The notes beneath the pieces are model-generated. The model made no database searches, was not told the DNA's origin, and saw only the letters and a list, made by a program, of their open reading frames with translations. A DNA stretch of 64,000 nt from Arthrobacter sp. ZGTC412 (GTDB lineage: Bacteria; Actinomycetota; Actinomycetes; Actinomycetales; Micrococcaceae), in NCBI RefSeq assembly GCF_002929215.1, contig NZ_PJII01000010.1:62001-126000 (forward strand), written 5' to 3'. Shown here piece after piece: positions 30,785-39,754 of the stretch. Made by a program: the position numbers and the translations under genes. How positions within the stretch are numbered: the stretch's first letter is position 1; the number at the start of each line of letters is the position of its first letter.

Positions 30785-30833
30785 CCGGATTCAGCGGGCA
30801 CCCAGGCCTCAGGCAAGCCGGATTCAGCGGGCA
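30785..30833. repeat. two 16-bp direct repeats between yebC and ruvC
   Basis: CCGGATTCAGCGGGCA occurs at 30785-30800 and again at 30818-30833, a 33-base period. The repeats occupy most of the 65-base gap between yebC and ruvC. They may be a small tandem duplication or a regulatory element. Confidence 0.7.
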
Positions 30834-30843
30834 AGGCCGGGCG

Positions 30844-31599
30844 TCACTCGGATTCCAGGGCGGCCTGGACTTCGTCGCTGAGGTCAGCGTTGCTGTAGAC
30901 GTTCTGGACGTCGTCGAGGTCCTCCAGTGCGTCCACGAGCTTCATGAACTTCTTGGCGGCGTCCAGGTCCAGGGGCACTTCCATGGACGGGACAAACTCG
31001 GCCTCGTCCGTGTCGTACTCGATTTCTGCATCCTTGAGGGCATCGCGGACGGCCTGGAGGTCCTTCGGATCCGAGTGGATTTCGAAGGAATCGCCGTTGT
31101 CCTTGACTTCCTCGGCGCCGGCGTCGAGGACAGCCATCAGGACGTCATCCTCCGTAAGGTCCTTCTTCGGCAGGGACACCACGCCCTTGCGGCTGAAGAG
31201 GTAGCTGACCGAGCCGGGGTCGGCGATGGTGCCGCCGTTGCGGGAAATGGCCAACCGGACTTCCGAAGCTGCGCGGTTTTTGTTGTCCGTCAGGCACTCG
31301 ATGAGCAGCGCCGAACCCTGCGGGCCACGGCATTCGTACATGATTTCGGTGTAGTCAACCACTTCGCCGGTGAGCCCGGCGCCGCGCTTGATGGCGCGGT
31401 CGATGTTGTCAGCCGGGACGGACGTCTTCTTGGCCTTGGTGACGGCGAGTTCAAGGCCGGGGTTGCCGGAGAGGTCCGGGCCGCCCATGCGGGCAGCTAC
31501 TTCGATGTTCTTGATCAGTTTGGCGAACGACTTTGCACGGCGGCTGTCGAGGATGGCCTTCTTGTGCTTGGTCGTTGCCCATTTGGAGTGGCCTGACAT
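30844..31599 (-). CDS. yebC: YebC/PmpR/TACO1 family protein
   Basis: A 251-residue protein of the YebC/TACO1 family. The start [16 protein letters not shown] is diagnostic, followed by the Lys/Arg-rich helical domain and two alpha/beta domains ending in an acidic tail. Family members were described as transcription regulators, and more recent work points to a role in translation of proline-rich stretches. It sits between pdxT and ruvC, a conserved actinobacterial position. Confidence 0.95.
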   Translation of the reverse strand: MSGHSKWATTKHKKAILDSRRAKSFAKLIKNIEVAARMGGPDLSGNPGLELAVTKAKKTSVPADNIDRAIKRGAGLTGEVVDYTEIMYECRGPQGSALLIECLTDNKNRAASEVRLAISRNGGTIADPGSVSYLFSRKGVVSLPKKDLTEDDVLMAVLDAGAEEVKDNGDSFEIHSDPKDLQAVRDALKDAEIEYDTDEAEFVPSMEVPLDLDAAKKFMKLVDALEDLDDVQNVYSNADLSDEVQAALESE

Positions 31600-31602
31600 G
31601 CT

Positions 31603-32313
31603 TTACGCTTCTCCTCTGATCATGCGGATAAAAAGTTCGTGTACGCGTTTTTCCCCAGTCACTTCCGGGTGGAAGGAGGTGGCCAGCAGGTGGCCGGAAC
31701 GCACAGCAACAATTCTAGCCGTCCCCGGCAGCGGGACTGCGTGGGACGCGTGCTCCGGATCCGCCGGTTCCACCTGGGCCAGGATCTCCACATCGGGGCC
31801 TGCGCGTTCCACCCACGGGCCCCGGATGAAGACGGCGTGGACAGGAGGAACGCCGGACTCCGTGGCGCTGAAATCAAGTCCCTTGAAGTCCAGGTCGGTT
31901 TCGAAAGACTCGCGCTGCCGGCCGAAGGCGTTGCGCCGCACAGTGATGTCCAGCCCGCCGAAGGTCTGCTGCGGAGCCCCGGAAAGGTCAGTGGCCGGGT
32001 CGGCGATGTCCGATGCGAGCAGAATCATGCCGGCGCAGGAACCGTAAACGGGCAGGCCGACGGCGATGCGTTCCCGGAGGGGTTCAGCCAGGTCGAAGGC
32101 GCGGGCGAGCTTGTCGATCGCGGTGGATTCCCCGCCTGGAATGATCAGCCCGTCCAGGCCGTCCAGCTCCTTCGGGCGGCGGATTGCTGCACCTTCGGCT
32201 CCGGTTGCTTCGACGGCGCGGAGGTGCTCGCGGAAGTCGCCTTGGAGCGCCAGCACGCCGATCCGCAGGCCGGAGCCAAGGCGCGCCAAAGGAGCTGAAG
32301 GGGAATTTGTCAT
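31603..32313 (-). CDS. pdxT: PLP synthase glutaminase subunit PdxT
   Basis: Class I glutamine amidotransferase that feeds ammonia to PdxS for pyridoxal 5'-phosphate synthesis. It has 236 residues. The nucleophile is in [12 protein letters not shown] and the His-Glu pair is in [13 protein letters not shown]. The N-terminus [12 protein letters not shown] is typical. It lies 3 bases before yebC. Its partner pdxS is about 5.7 kb away with four unrelated genes between them. Confidence 0.95.
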   Translation of the reverse strand: MTNSPSAPLARLGSGLRIGVLALQGDFREHLRAVEATGAEGAAIRRPKELDGLDGLIIPGGESTAIDKLARAFDLAEPLRERIAVGLPVYGSCAGMILLASDIADPATDLSGAPQQTFGGLDITVRRNAFGRQRESFETDLDFKGLDFSATESGVPPVHAVFIRGPWVERAGPDVEILAQVEPADPEHASHAVPLPGTARIVAVRSGHLLATSFHPEVTGEKRVHELFIRMIRGEA

Positions 32314-32391
32314 CCAACCAGCATACGGGGCGCGGCCTTACTGGCCGGGCGGCAGCCACACCGCGACGGCGGTTCCATGCCCTTGCTGGGA

Positions 32392-32397
32392 TATATT
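32392..32397 (+). promoter_or_regulatory. candidate -10 box of a leaderless murT-gatD transcript
   Basis: TATATT ends 6 bases before the murT ATG and no Shine-Dalgarno sequence is present. This spacing fits a transcript starting at the A of ATG, common in actinobacteria. The same bases overlap a perfect palindrome TATTCGAATA at 32394-32403. No clear -35 box was found. Confidence 0.5.
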
Positions 32398-32403
32398 CGA
32401 ATA

Positions 32404-33696
32404 ATGCTCTACTTCAGTGTTCCGCTCGGCAAGCTGGTCCGCCGGGTGTCCCGGCTACGGGGCGGCGGTTCTGCCCTGCCCGGGCTGGTGGTCGAAAAAA
32501 TCGATCCCGGCTTCATGCGCCGGACGCTCACCACGCTCCCCCACGGCGTCGCCGTGGTCAGCGGCACCAACGGCAAAACCACCACCACCAAAATGGTAGT
32601 GGAGCTGCTTGAGAGCCAGGGGCTCAAGGTCTTCACCAACCGCACCGGCAGCAACTTCACGCGCGGTGTGGCCGCAGCGCTGCTGGGCGAGGTGGACTGG
32701 CGCGGCCGGCTCGACGCCGATGTCGCTGTCCTGGAACTGGACGAGGCCCACGCCGTGCACTTCGTCAACAGCGTCCCGCCCCGATACTGCCTGCTCCTGA
32801 ATGTCCTCCGCGACCAGCTGGACCGGTTCGGCGAGATTGACAAGACGGCACAGCTGCTCCAGCACATCGCCGCCAAGACCACCGGAACTGTGGTGCTGAA
32901 CCGTGAGGACCCCCGTGTAGCCAGGATTGCCACCACCCTCACTGGGCAGGACGTCAAGTACTTTGGCCTGGACGATTCACTGCTGGGCACCTTCCCGAAC
33001 GACGACGACATGCGCGCCGCTCCCGGAAGTCCCGCTCCCGCAGGCCTGCCGGAGAAGCCTGCCGCCGACGTCGTACTCCGCAAAGTAGGTGCGGACACCG
33101 CCGACTTCGAGTACGACGGAGTCACGGTCACCACCGGGATGAAGCTGCGCGGCGTGTACAACATCTTTAATGCCGCCGCCGCGCTGACCCTGGCGCGAAG
33201 CATCTGTGGCGGCGGTGCCGCCACCGCGGACCACGACACGCTGCTGGCAGCACTCGCCCAGGTTGCGCCAGCGTTCGGCCGCGGCGAAAGCCTGACGGTG
33301 GACGGCCAGCCCCTGGACCTGGTCCTGGTCAAGAACCCCAGCGGGTTCCGGCTCGGCCTGAAGTCCTTTCCCGCCGGCGGTTACGCCACCATGATCGCCA
33401 TCAACGACAACTACGCCGACGGCCGCGACATGTCCTGGCTGTGGGATGTTGAATTCGAGTCCCTGCGCGAGGGTGGAGTGGACCAGGTGACCGGCTCCCG
33501 CGCCTACGACATGGCCCTGCGCCTGCAGTATGACGAGGTGCGGGTCGGCGGCGTCGAGACCGAGATTGCGCCGGCCCTTGCCGCCTTCATCAGGGAAGCC
33601 CAAGGCAAGCCGAAGCGCATCTTCTGCACGTATACCGCAATGCTGGCCATTCGCCGCGAGCTGTCCAAAATCACCACCGTGGAGGTTGTCTCTTGA
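32404..33696 (+). CDS. murT: lipid II isoglutaminyl synthase, MurT subunit
   Basis: Mur ligase-like subunit that, with GatD, amidates the D-Glu of lipid II. It has 430 residues. The ATP-binding loop VVSGTNGKTTTTKM is near residues 54-67, the Mur ligase middle domain follows, and the C-terminal DUF1727 region includes DVEFESLREGG. The Cys4 zinc ribbon known from other MurT proteins is not evident; between about residues 180 and 240 there is an acidic Pro/Ala loop without CxxC. The stop TGA overlaps the gatD TTG start. Confidence 0.93.
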   Translation: MLYFSVPLGKLVRRVSRLRGGGSALPGLVVEKIDPGFMRRTLTTLPHGVAVVSGTNGKTTTTKMVVELLESQGLKVFTNRTGSNFTRGVAAALLGEVDWRGRLDADVAVLELDEAHAVHFVNSVPPRYCLLLNVLRDQLDRFGEIDKTAQLLQHIAAKTTGTVVLNREDPRVARIATTLTGQDVKYFGLDDSLLGTFPNDDDMRAAPGSPAPAGLPEKPAADVVLRKVGADTADFEYDGVTVTTGMKLRGVYNIFNAAAALTLARSICGGGAATADHDTLLAALAQVAPAFGRGESLTVDGQPLDLVLVKNPSGFRLGLKSFPAGGYATMIAINDNYADGRDMSWLWDVEFESLREGGVDQVTGSRAYDMALRLQYDEVRVGGVETEIAPALAAFIREAQGKPKRIFCTYTAMLAIRRELSKITTVEVVS

Positions 33697-34445
33697 GCCA
33701 CGCAGGCATGGACCCGGCGCAGGAGAGCAAGGGCACCATCCGGGTGGTGCAGCTCTACCCGCGCGACATGAACATCTACGGCGACTGGGGCAACGCCCTC
33801 GTCCTCCAACAGCGCATCAGGTGGCACGGCTACACGCCGGAGCTGCTCGAATACAACGTTGGCGACCCTTTCCCGGAGGACGTCGACATCATTGTGGGCG
33901 GCGGCGGCCAGGACAGCGGCCAACTGGTGATCCAGGACGACCTGCAGGCACGTGCGGGAGCGCTGAAGGATCTGGCCGAGGACGGCGCCCCGATGCTGGT
34001 GATCTGCGGGTTGTACCAGCTCTTCGGACGCTTTTTCAAAACACGCACCGGGGCGGTCATCCCGGGCATCGGCGTCCTTGACGTGGAAACCCACGGCACA
34101 GACGAGCGTCTGATCGGCAATGTCAAGGTGGCTACGCCGGAGTTTGGCGAGGTGCTGGGTTACGAGAACCACAGCGGGCAGACCACCCTCGGCAACGGCG
34201 TCCGTCCACTCGGAACCGTGCCCAAAGGCACCGGAAACAACAGCAGCGATGGCCACGAAGGCGCCCGCTACCGCAACATCGTGGCGAGCTACCTGCATGG
34301 GTCGCTGCTGCCGAAGAACCCGGCCATTGCCGACTTCCTGATCCGCACGGCGGCTGAGCGTAAATTCGGGTCCTTTGACCCCGGCCAGCCGAACGACCGG
34401 TTCGCGGATCTCGCCAGGGAACACGCGGCCCGCCGCCCGCGCTGA
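33693..34445 (+). CDS. gatD: lipid II isoglutaminyl synthase, glutaminase subunit GatD
   Basis: Class I glutaminase that supplies ammonia to MurT. It has 250 residues with TTG start overlapping the murT stop (TTGA); an ATG five codons in is an alternative. The N-terminus has VVQLYPRDMNIYGDWGN, typical of GatD. The nucleophile Cys is in MLVICGLYQLFG and the His is in SYLHGSLLPKNP. The pair acts on the cytoplasmic side before lipid II is flipped. Confidence 0.93.
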   Translation: MSHAGMDPAQESKGTIRVVQLYPRDMNIYGDWGNALVLQQRIRWHGYTPELLEYNVGDPFPEDVDIIVGGGGQDSGQLVIQDDLQARAGALKDLAEDGAPMLVICGLYQLFGRFFKTRTGAVIPGIGVLDVETHGTDERLIGNVKVATPEFGEVLGYENHSGQTTLGNGVRPLGTVPKGTGNNSSDGHEGARYRNIVASYLHGSLLPKNPAIADFLIRTAAERKFGSFDPGQPNDRFADLAREHAARRPR

Positions 34446-34493
34446 CCAGCACAGGGTTCAGCAGCCGACGACGGCGCTCCCTTGCGGGACGGC

Positions 34494-35777
34494 TTAAGGT
34501 TCGCGGGTGATGAGGAGCTCGCGGGCACCGGCCGCTGCGGCACCCCGGGATTCCACCACGGTCCTGGTCCGCTGCCTGGTCGCTGCGTCCGCTTCCGGGC
34601 CGGCGCACGGTCCCTGCGGCGCATCTGCCGCTACTGAACACCAGCGGTACGGGTCGCGGACGATCACCGACGGTGCCCAGGCGAGATCCGTGGCGGACCA
34701 TTTTCCGGAAGGGTCCTGGCCGAACTGCACCCTCGCCAGGAGGCCCTCGTTGTTGACCACATACCAGGGAGACAGCTCGGTGACGCCGTTGCCCAGGCCG
34801 TACACAATCCAGGTGCCCTTGTAGTTTTCGATGGGCTGCACTGCGTGGCTGTGGTGCCCATAGACCAGGTTGAACTGCCCGCTGTCCACCAGGGCACGTG
34901 CCGCCTCCTGCTGCTGGGCATTCGGTTCGCTGGCGTACTCATCACCCGCGTGCATCGCGGCCAGGACGATATCCGCCCCCAGCGCCCGCGCCTTTTCGGC
35001 CTTGCCGATCATCGCTGCCGGGTCCAGCATGTCCACCTGCCAGGGGTATTCAGGGAGCAGTCCGTTGAGCCCGTAGGTGGCCTGGATGACGGCTACTTTC
35101 GCGGCCGGCGTCTGCATGATGAGGATGCCGCGGGACTCGTTCTGCGTGCGGTAGGAGCCCGTGTGCTTCAGGCCGGCAGCATCCAGGGCGTCGAGAGTAC
35201 GCAGCAGCCCGTCCGTGCCACGGTCGATGGTGCGGTTGCTGGCCGTGGTGCACGCCTGGTAGCCCACGTCCTTGGACGCGGCGATGATCTGGGGCGGGAC
35301 GTTGAACGACGGGTACACAGAGAAGGGACCTTCCGGTCCCGCCACGGGCGTCTCCTGGTGGCAGATGGCAAGGTCGCTGTTGTTGATGTACCGGCGCTGC
35401 CCTTCCAGGAGGGGTCCAAAATTCAGCCCCGCCTTGCCTGCCGCTGCTGCGTCCTGCTTCGCCTGCTGCCACAGCTGGGCGTGGACCAGCATGTCCCCCG
35501 TGACGAGCACGTTGGTGCACCTGACCGCGGGGCAGGCTGGGCCGTTGCCGGGCGTAGGAATGGGTGTGGGTGTGTGGCTTGAGGCAGGAGCGGTGGTTGC
35601 GGCGGGATTGTCGCCGGATCCTGGAATTTGCACAGCGGGTCCCGCGAGTGGCGGTGCCTGCCCTTCCTGTTCAGCCACCAGGCCACAGCCCGCCAGCACG
35701 GCAGCGGCGAGCAAGGCCCAGAAGGTGGCCCCGGCGCGCGGGGCAGCACCGCCCCAACTAATCCCCATAGCGGTCAT
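34494..35777 (-). CDS. CapA/PgsA-type lipoprotein, putative metallophosphatase
   Basis: A 427-residue CapA-family protein (poly-gamma-glutamate synthesis-type, calcineurin-like fold). A lipoprotein signal is seen near the start, with lipobox region LLAAAVLAGC. A Pro/Thr linker follows. Metal-site motifs are VTGDMLVH, NSDLAICHQETPV, LAAMHAGDEY and YGHHSHAVQP. An ATG three codons downstream (35768) is an alternative start, and the longer open frame upstream shadows the M3 peptidase. A role in surface polymer handling is possible, but no polymer genes are nearby. Confidence 0.87.
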   Translation of the reverse strand: MTAMGISWGGAAPRAGATFWALLAAAVLAGCGLVAEQEGQAPPLAGPAVQIPGSGDNPAATTAPASSHTPTPIPTPGNGPACPAVRCTNVLVTGDMLVHAQLWQQAKQDAAAAGKAGLNFGPLLEGQRRYINNSDLAICHQETPVAGPEGPFSVYPSFNVPPQIIAASKDVGYQACTTASNRTIDRGTDGLLRTLDALDAAGLKHTGSYRTQNESRGILIMQTPAAKVAVIQATYGLNGLLPEYPWQVDMLDPAAMIGKAEKARALGADIVLAAMHAGDEYASEPNAQQQEAARALVDSGQFNLVYGHHSHAVQPIENYKGTWIVYGLGNGVTELSPWYVVNNEGLLARVQFGQDPSGKWSATDLAWAPSVIVRDPYRWCSVAADAPQGPCAGPEADAATRQRTRTVVESRGAAAAGARELLITREP

Positions 35778-35853
35778 TGTAGGTAAAGTCCTGGGCCGCC
35801 ACGAGCATTTGAGGGTCGTTGTGATGGCGTGGCCCGTATGGAAGATTTGCGTC

Positions 35854-37866
35854 ATGACAAACCCCCTGCTCACTCCCAGCACGCTTCCGTTCGCTCTGCC
35901 GCCGTTCGCGGAAATCGGGCCTTCCCACTTCGCCGAAGCGGCAGAGGCAGGATTCGCGGAGCATCTGGCGGAAGTCCAGGCGATCACGGAGAATTCTGAT
36001 CCCGCCACCTTCGACAACACTGCTGTGGTGATGGAGCGCTCCGGCCAATTGCTGCAGCGAACTGCCGCCGCGTTCTTCACGCTGGTTTCCGCCGACGCTT
36101 CCGAGGAGATCCGGGAACTTGAAACCCAGCTCTCGCCGCTGTTCTCAGCCCACCAGGACGAAGTGTTCCTGAACAAGGCACTCTACGAACGCTTCGCCGC
36201 CATCGGGACGGCCGGTCTTAATCCGGAGTCGGCCCGCTTGGTGGAAGAGTATTTGAAGGAATTCCGGCAGTCCGGGATCCAACTGGATGGCCCCGGGCAG
36301 GAGCGGCTCCGGGCGCTCAATGCCGAACTCTCCCGGCTGGGAACCGAATTCGGCCAGCGGGTCAAGGAGGGCATGAAGTCCGCGGCCCTCCTGCTTGAGG
36401 ACCCCGCAGACCTGGCGGGGTTGCCGGCCGACGACGTGGCGGGCGCCGCTGAAGCGGCCCGGGCGGCGGGGCATGAGGGGAAATTCCTTCTGACCCTGAT
36501 CCAGCCGACAAACCAGCCTGCCTTGGCCGCACTGGAGAACCGGGGCATCCGGCGTCGGTTGTTTGAGGCGTCTGTGGCCCGCGGCAGCAGCGGCGGGAAC
36601 CTCGATGTGCTCGAACTCGCCCGTTCCATGGCCGGCCTGCGCGCGGAAAAAGCTGCCTTGCTGGGCTTCGCCAACTACGCCGAACTCGTGGTGGACCTCC
36701 AGACCGCACCCGATTTTGAGTCGGTCCAGTCGATGCTGAGCCGAATGGCGCCGGCGGCGGTCCGCAATGCTGACCGCGAGGCCACGGCTCTTGCTGAGGC
36801 AGCCGGACACTCCCTGGAGGCCTGGGACTGGGCGTTCTACTCTGCGAAGGTCCGGCGGGAAAAGTACGCGGTGGACGAACAGGCCCTCCGGCCCTATTTC
36901 GAGCTGGACCGGGTCCTCACTGACGGGGTCTTCTTCGCTGCCACGTCGCTTTACGGCATCACCTTCCACGAGCGGGAGGACCTTTCCGGCTACCACCCGG
37001 ATGTGCGTGTCTGGGAGGTCAGGAACGAGGACGGCACCGCACTTGGGCTGTTCCTCGGCGACTACTACACCCGCGAGTCCAAGCGGGGCGGCGCCTGGAT
37101 GAATTCCTTGGTGGAACAGTCGTCGCTGCTGGGGACCCAGCCCGTAGTCATCAACAACCTCAACATCTCCAAGCCGCCGGCGGGGGAACCTGCGCTCCTG
37201 ACCCTGGACGAACTGCGGACTACGTTCCACGAGTTCGGCCATGCCCTGCACGGGTTGTTTTCCAACGTGACCTATCCGCGGTTTTCCGGCACGTCGGTCC
37301 CCCGGGACTTCGTAGAGTACCCGTCCCAGGTCAATGAAATGTGGATTATGTGGCCGGAGGTGCTGGCCAACTACGCGAAGCACTACGCCACCGGGGAGCC
37401 GCTCCCGCAGGACATCGTGGACAAACTGGACGAATCACGGCTTTGGGGTGAGGGGTTTGCCACCACGGAGTACTTGGGGGCGGCGCTACTGGACCTGGCC
37501 TGGCATGTCCTGGGGAGCAGCGAGATACCTGAGGACGCCCTTGCCTTCGAGGACAAGGCCTTGGCGGCTGCCGGAATTGCCCATGCCCTGATTCCGCCGC
37601 GCTACCGCACGGGATACTTCCAGCACGTCTTCGCTGGTGCCGGTTACGCTGCTGGGTACTACTCGTATATCTGGAGCGAGGTGCTGGACGCCGAGACGGT
37701 GGACTGGTTCAGCGAAAACGGCGGCCTGACCCGGGCCAACGGCCAACGCTTCCGGGAGGAGCTGCTGTCCCAAGGAAACAGCCGCGACCCCCTGCACTCC
37801 TTCAAAACCCTCCGAGGCCGCGAAGCGAGGCTGGAGCCCCTGCTAAAGCGCCGCGGCCTCGACTAA
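35854..37866 (+). CDS. M3 family metallopeptidase (oligopeptidase A/Dcp-like)
   Basis: Cytosolic zinc oligopeptidase of 670 residues, close to the 680 of E. coli Dcp/OpdA. The zinc motif is HEFGH at residues 459-463, in TFHEFGHALHGLF, and the downstream third zinc ligand region is present (VEYPSQVNEMW). The ATG at 35854 has GGAAG 9 bases upstream. It is divergent from the CapA-like gene, with a 76-base gap, and converges with pdxS across a double hairpin. No signal peptide is seen. Confidence 0.94.
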   Translation: MTNPLLTPSTLPFALPPFAEIGPSHFAEAAEAGFAEHLAEVQAITENSDPATFDNTAVVMERSGQLLQRTAAAFFTLVSADASEEIRELETQLSPLFSAHQDEVFLNKALYERFAAIGTAGLNPESARLVEEYLKEFRQSGIQLDGPGQERLRALNAELSRLGTEFGQRVKEGMKSAALLLEDPADLAGLPADDVAGAAEAARAAGHEGKFLLTLIQPTNQPALAALENRGIRRRLFEASVARGSSGGNLDVLELARSMAGLRAEKAALLGFANYAELVVDLQTAPDFESVQSMLSRMAPAAVRNADREATALAEAAGHSLEAWDWAFYSAKVRREKYAVDEQALRPYFELDRVLTDGVFFAATSLYGITFHEREDLSGYHPDVRVWEVRNEDGTALGLFLGDYYTRESKRGGAWMNSLVEQSSLLGTQPVVINNLNISKPPAGEPALLTLDELRTTFHEFGHALHGLFSNVTYPRFSGTSVPRDFVEYPSQVNEMWIMWPEVLANYAKHYATGEPLPQDIVDKLDESRLWGEGFATTEYLGAALLDLAWHVLGSSEIPEDALAFEDKALAAAGIAHALIPPRYRTGYFQHVFAGAGYAAGYYSYIWSEVLDAETVDWFSENGGLTRANGQRFREELLSQGNSRDPLHSFKTLRGREARLEPLLKRRGLD

Positions 37867-37877
37867 CCCCTCATCCA

Positions 37878-37927
37878 TTGCTCCGCACGGGCCCTTTTGA
37901 GGGGTCATAAGGGCCCGTGCGGAGCAA
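37878..37927. terminator. hairpin after the M3 peptidase gene
   Basis: Perfect 19-bp arms (37878-37896 and 37909-37927; core CCGCACGGGCCCTT) around a 12-base loop, 11 bases after the stop. This is likely a terminator for the plus-strand gene. Confidence 0.7.
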
Positions 37928-37934
37928 CCGATGG

Positions 37935-37957
37935 GGTTTCGACAGGCTCAACCACCG
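37935..37957. repeat. Micrococcales extragenic repeat element
   Basis: The stretch includes TTTCGACAGGCTCAACCACC. From memory this sequence recurs between genes in Micrococcales and yields VVEPVETP when mistranslated. It lies between two hairpins. One copy was found here. Confidence 0.5.
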
Positions 37958-37958
37958 A

Positions 37959-38000
37959 CGACGGCGGCGGGTCACCCACAAAGGTGACCCGCCGCCGTCG
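37959..38000. terminator. hairpin between M3 peptidase and pdxS (bidirectional)
   Basis: Perfect 18-bp arms (37959-37976 and 37983-38000; core GGCGGCGGGTCACC) with loop CACAAA, 58 bases after the pdxS stop on the minus strand. It likely terminates pdxS and may serve both strands. Confidence 0.75.
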
Positions 38001-38058
38001 GACTTTGGAGCGGAATAGTAAGCAGAGGATCAGCGCCGCCAGGCGCGAACCAGAAGAA

Positions 38059-38985
38059 CTACCAGCCGCGCTCGGCGAGGCGGTGCGGCTGCGGGATCTC
38101 GTCGACGTTGATGCCCACCATGGCTTCGCCCAGGCCGCGGGAGGCCTTGGCGATGACATCGGGGTCGTCGAAGAAGGTGGTTGCCTTCACGACGGCGGCG
38201 GCGCGCTGGGCGGGGTTGCCTGACTTGAAGATGCCGGAGCCGACGAACACGCCGTCAGCGCCGAGCTGCATCATCATGGCGGCGTCGGCCGGGGTGGCGA
38301 TGCCGCCGGCGGTGAACAGCACCACGGGGAGCTTGCCGGCAGCGGCAACTTCCTTGACCAGTTCGTAGGGTGCCTGCAGTTCCTTGGCGGCTACGTACAG
38401 CTCGTCCTCGGGCAGTGCGGCAAGCTTGGCGATCTCGGAGCGGATTTGGCGCATGTGGCCGGTGGCATTGGAGACGTCACCGGTGCCGGCCTCGCCCTTG
38501 GACCGGATCATGGCCGCGCCCTCGTTGATGCGGCGGAGTGCCTCACCGAGGTTGGTGGCGCCACAGACGAACGGAACCTTGAAGTTCCACTTGTCGATGT
38601 GGTTGACGTAGTCGGCCGGGGTCAGGACCTCGGACTCGTCAATGTAGTCGACGCCGAGGGACTGCAGGACCTGGGCCTCAACGAAGTGCCCGATCCGGGC
38701 CTTGGCCATGACCGGCACGGACACGGCGTCGATGATCTTGTCGATCATGTCAGGATCGGACATGCGGGACACGCCGCCCTGGGCGCGGATATCGGCCGGA
38801 ACGCGTTCCAGTGCCATTACAGCAACGGCACCGGCGTCTTCGGCGATGCGGGCCTGTTCAACGTTGACGACGTCCATGATGACGCCGCCCTTGAGCATCT
38901 CAGCCATGCCCCGCTTCACGCGGTTGCTGCCCGTGACGCTGTTCGCGGACGAACCGGCCTCGCTGCTTACATCAGGTGTAGACAC
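38059..38985 (-). CDS. pdxS: PLP synthase subunit PdxS
   Basis: TIM-barrel subunit that forms pyridoxal 5'-phosphate from ribose 5-phosphate, glyceraldehyde 3-phosphate and ammonia. It has 308 residues. Signatures are [31 protein letters not shown] and the phosphate loop [20 protein letters not shown] with AGGGG 5 bases upstream was chosen. The gene stands alone, apart from pdxT. Confidence 0.96.
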   Translation of the reverse strand: MSTPDVSSEAGSSANSVTGSNRVKRGMAEMLKGGVIMDVVNVEQARIAEDAGAVAVMALERVPADIRAQGGVSRMSDPDMIDKIIDAVSVPVMAKARIGHFVEAQVLQSLGVDYIDESEVLTPADYVNHIDKWNFKVPFVCGATNLGEALRRINEGAAMIRSKGEAGTGDVSNATGHMRQIRSEIAKLAALPEDELYVAAKELQAPYELVKEVAAAGKLPVVLFTAGGIATPADAAMMMQLGADGVFVGSGIFKSGNPAQRAAAVVKATTFFDDPDVIAKASRGLGEAMVGINVDEIPQPHRLAERGW

Positions 38986-39130
38986 AAAAACCCCTATGGG
39001 TAGATAGATGACCTTCGCCGGGCGTGCAGGGCGGCACGGAGATGCCATATGTACACACACCGGGTTGCCGGATCCATTGACCGGGCAGTCCTAATACTAG
39101 TCTCACCGGACCCGGCCGGCTTAATTCGTG

Positions 39131-39754
39131 TTAATCAGCCGGGGAAGGTTCCGCAAGGGCCTGGCGGCGTACCGACACCACACGCTGGACCACCGTGATG
39201 AAGCTCGCGAGGGCGAGCAGTACAAGCGTCACCAGCAGCACTACCTGCGGCAGCCCAAGGCCGGTAAATCCGGTGACCACCAGCACGGACACGAGGCGTT
39301 CGGCACGCTCTGCGATGCCGATGTTGGCCGTGAATCCCAGTGACTCCGCCTTCGCCCTGGCGTAGGAAACCACCATGCCAAGGACCAGGCAGACGGTGGC
39401 TGCCATGGCGATGGGAACATTCGCGCCGCCGGTGAAGAACCAGACAGCAAGACCAGCGAAGAGTGCACCGTCCGCGATCCGGTCCAGGGTTGAGTCAAGG
39501 AAGTTGCCCCAGCGGCTGCCCACCGCCTGCATCCTGGCCATGATGCCGTCCAGGACATCGGAGAAGATGAACGCGGTGATGAACAGCGTTCCCCACCACA
39601 GCTGCCCCATCGGGTAAAAGACGAGGGCTCCCACCACCACACCGGCGGTACCGACGATGGTCACAGCATCCGGTGAGACGCCGATCCGAAGGAGCCAGCG
39701 GGCGAGCGGGGTGAACAGTGCGGTGAAGAACCCGCGGGCGTGCCTATTCAGCAT
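39131..39754 (-). CDS. pgsA: CDP-alcohol phosphatidyltransferase, probable phosphatidylinositol-phosphate synthase
   Basis: A 207-residue membrane enzyme with the CDP-alcohol phosphotransferase motif at about residues 66-91: D66-x2-D69-G70-x2-A73-R74-x8-G83-x3-D87-x3-D91. About five to six membrane helices are predicted. Position thrS - HIT - pgsA matches the mycobacterial PgsA1 locus, from memory, so the product is probably phosphatidylinositol phosphate, precursor of inositol lipids. The PIM acyltransferase and mannosyltransferase that follow pgsA1 there are not next to it here. The ATG overlaps the HIT gene stop by 11 bases. Confidence 0.88.
   Translation of the reverse strand: MLNRHARGFFTALFTPLARWLLRIGVSPDAVTIVGTAGVVVGALVFYPMGQLWWGTLFITAFIFSDVLDGIMARMQAVGSRWGNFLDSTLDRIADGALFAGLAVWFFTGGANVPIAMAATVCLVLGMVVSYARAKAESLGFTANIGIAERAERLVSVLVVTGFTGLGLPQVVLLVTLVLLALASFITVVQRVVSVRRQALAEPSPAD

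Noticed and set aside
32394-32403. TATTCGAATA before murT as a LexA box
   Set aside because: It lacks the TCGAAC-N4-GTTCGA layout; the arms are adjacent with no spacer. It is kept only as a palindrome.
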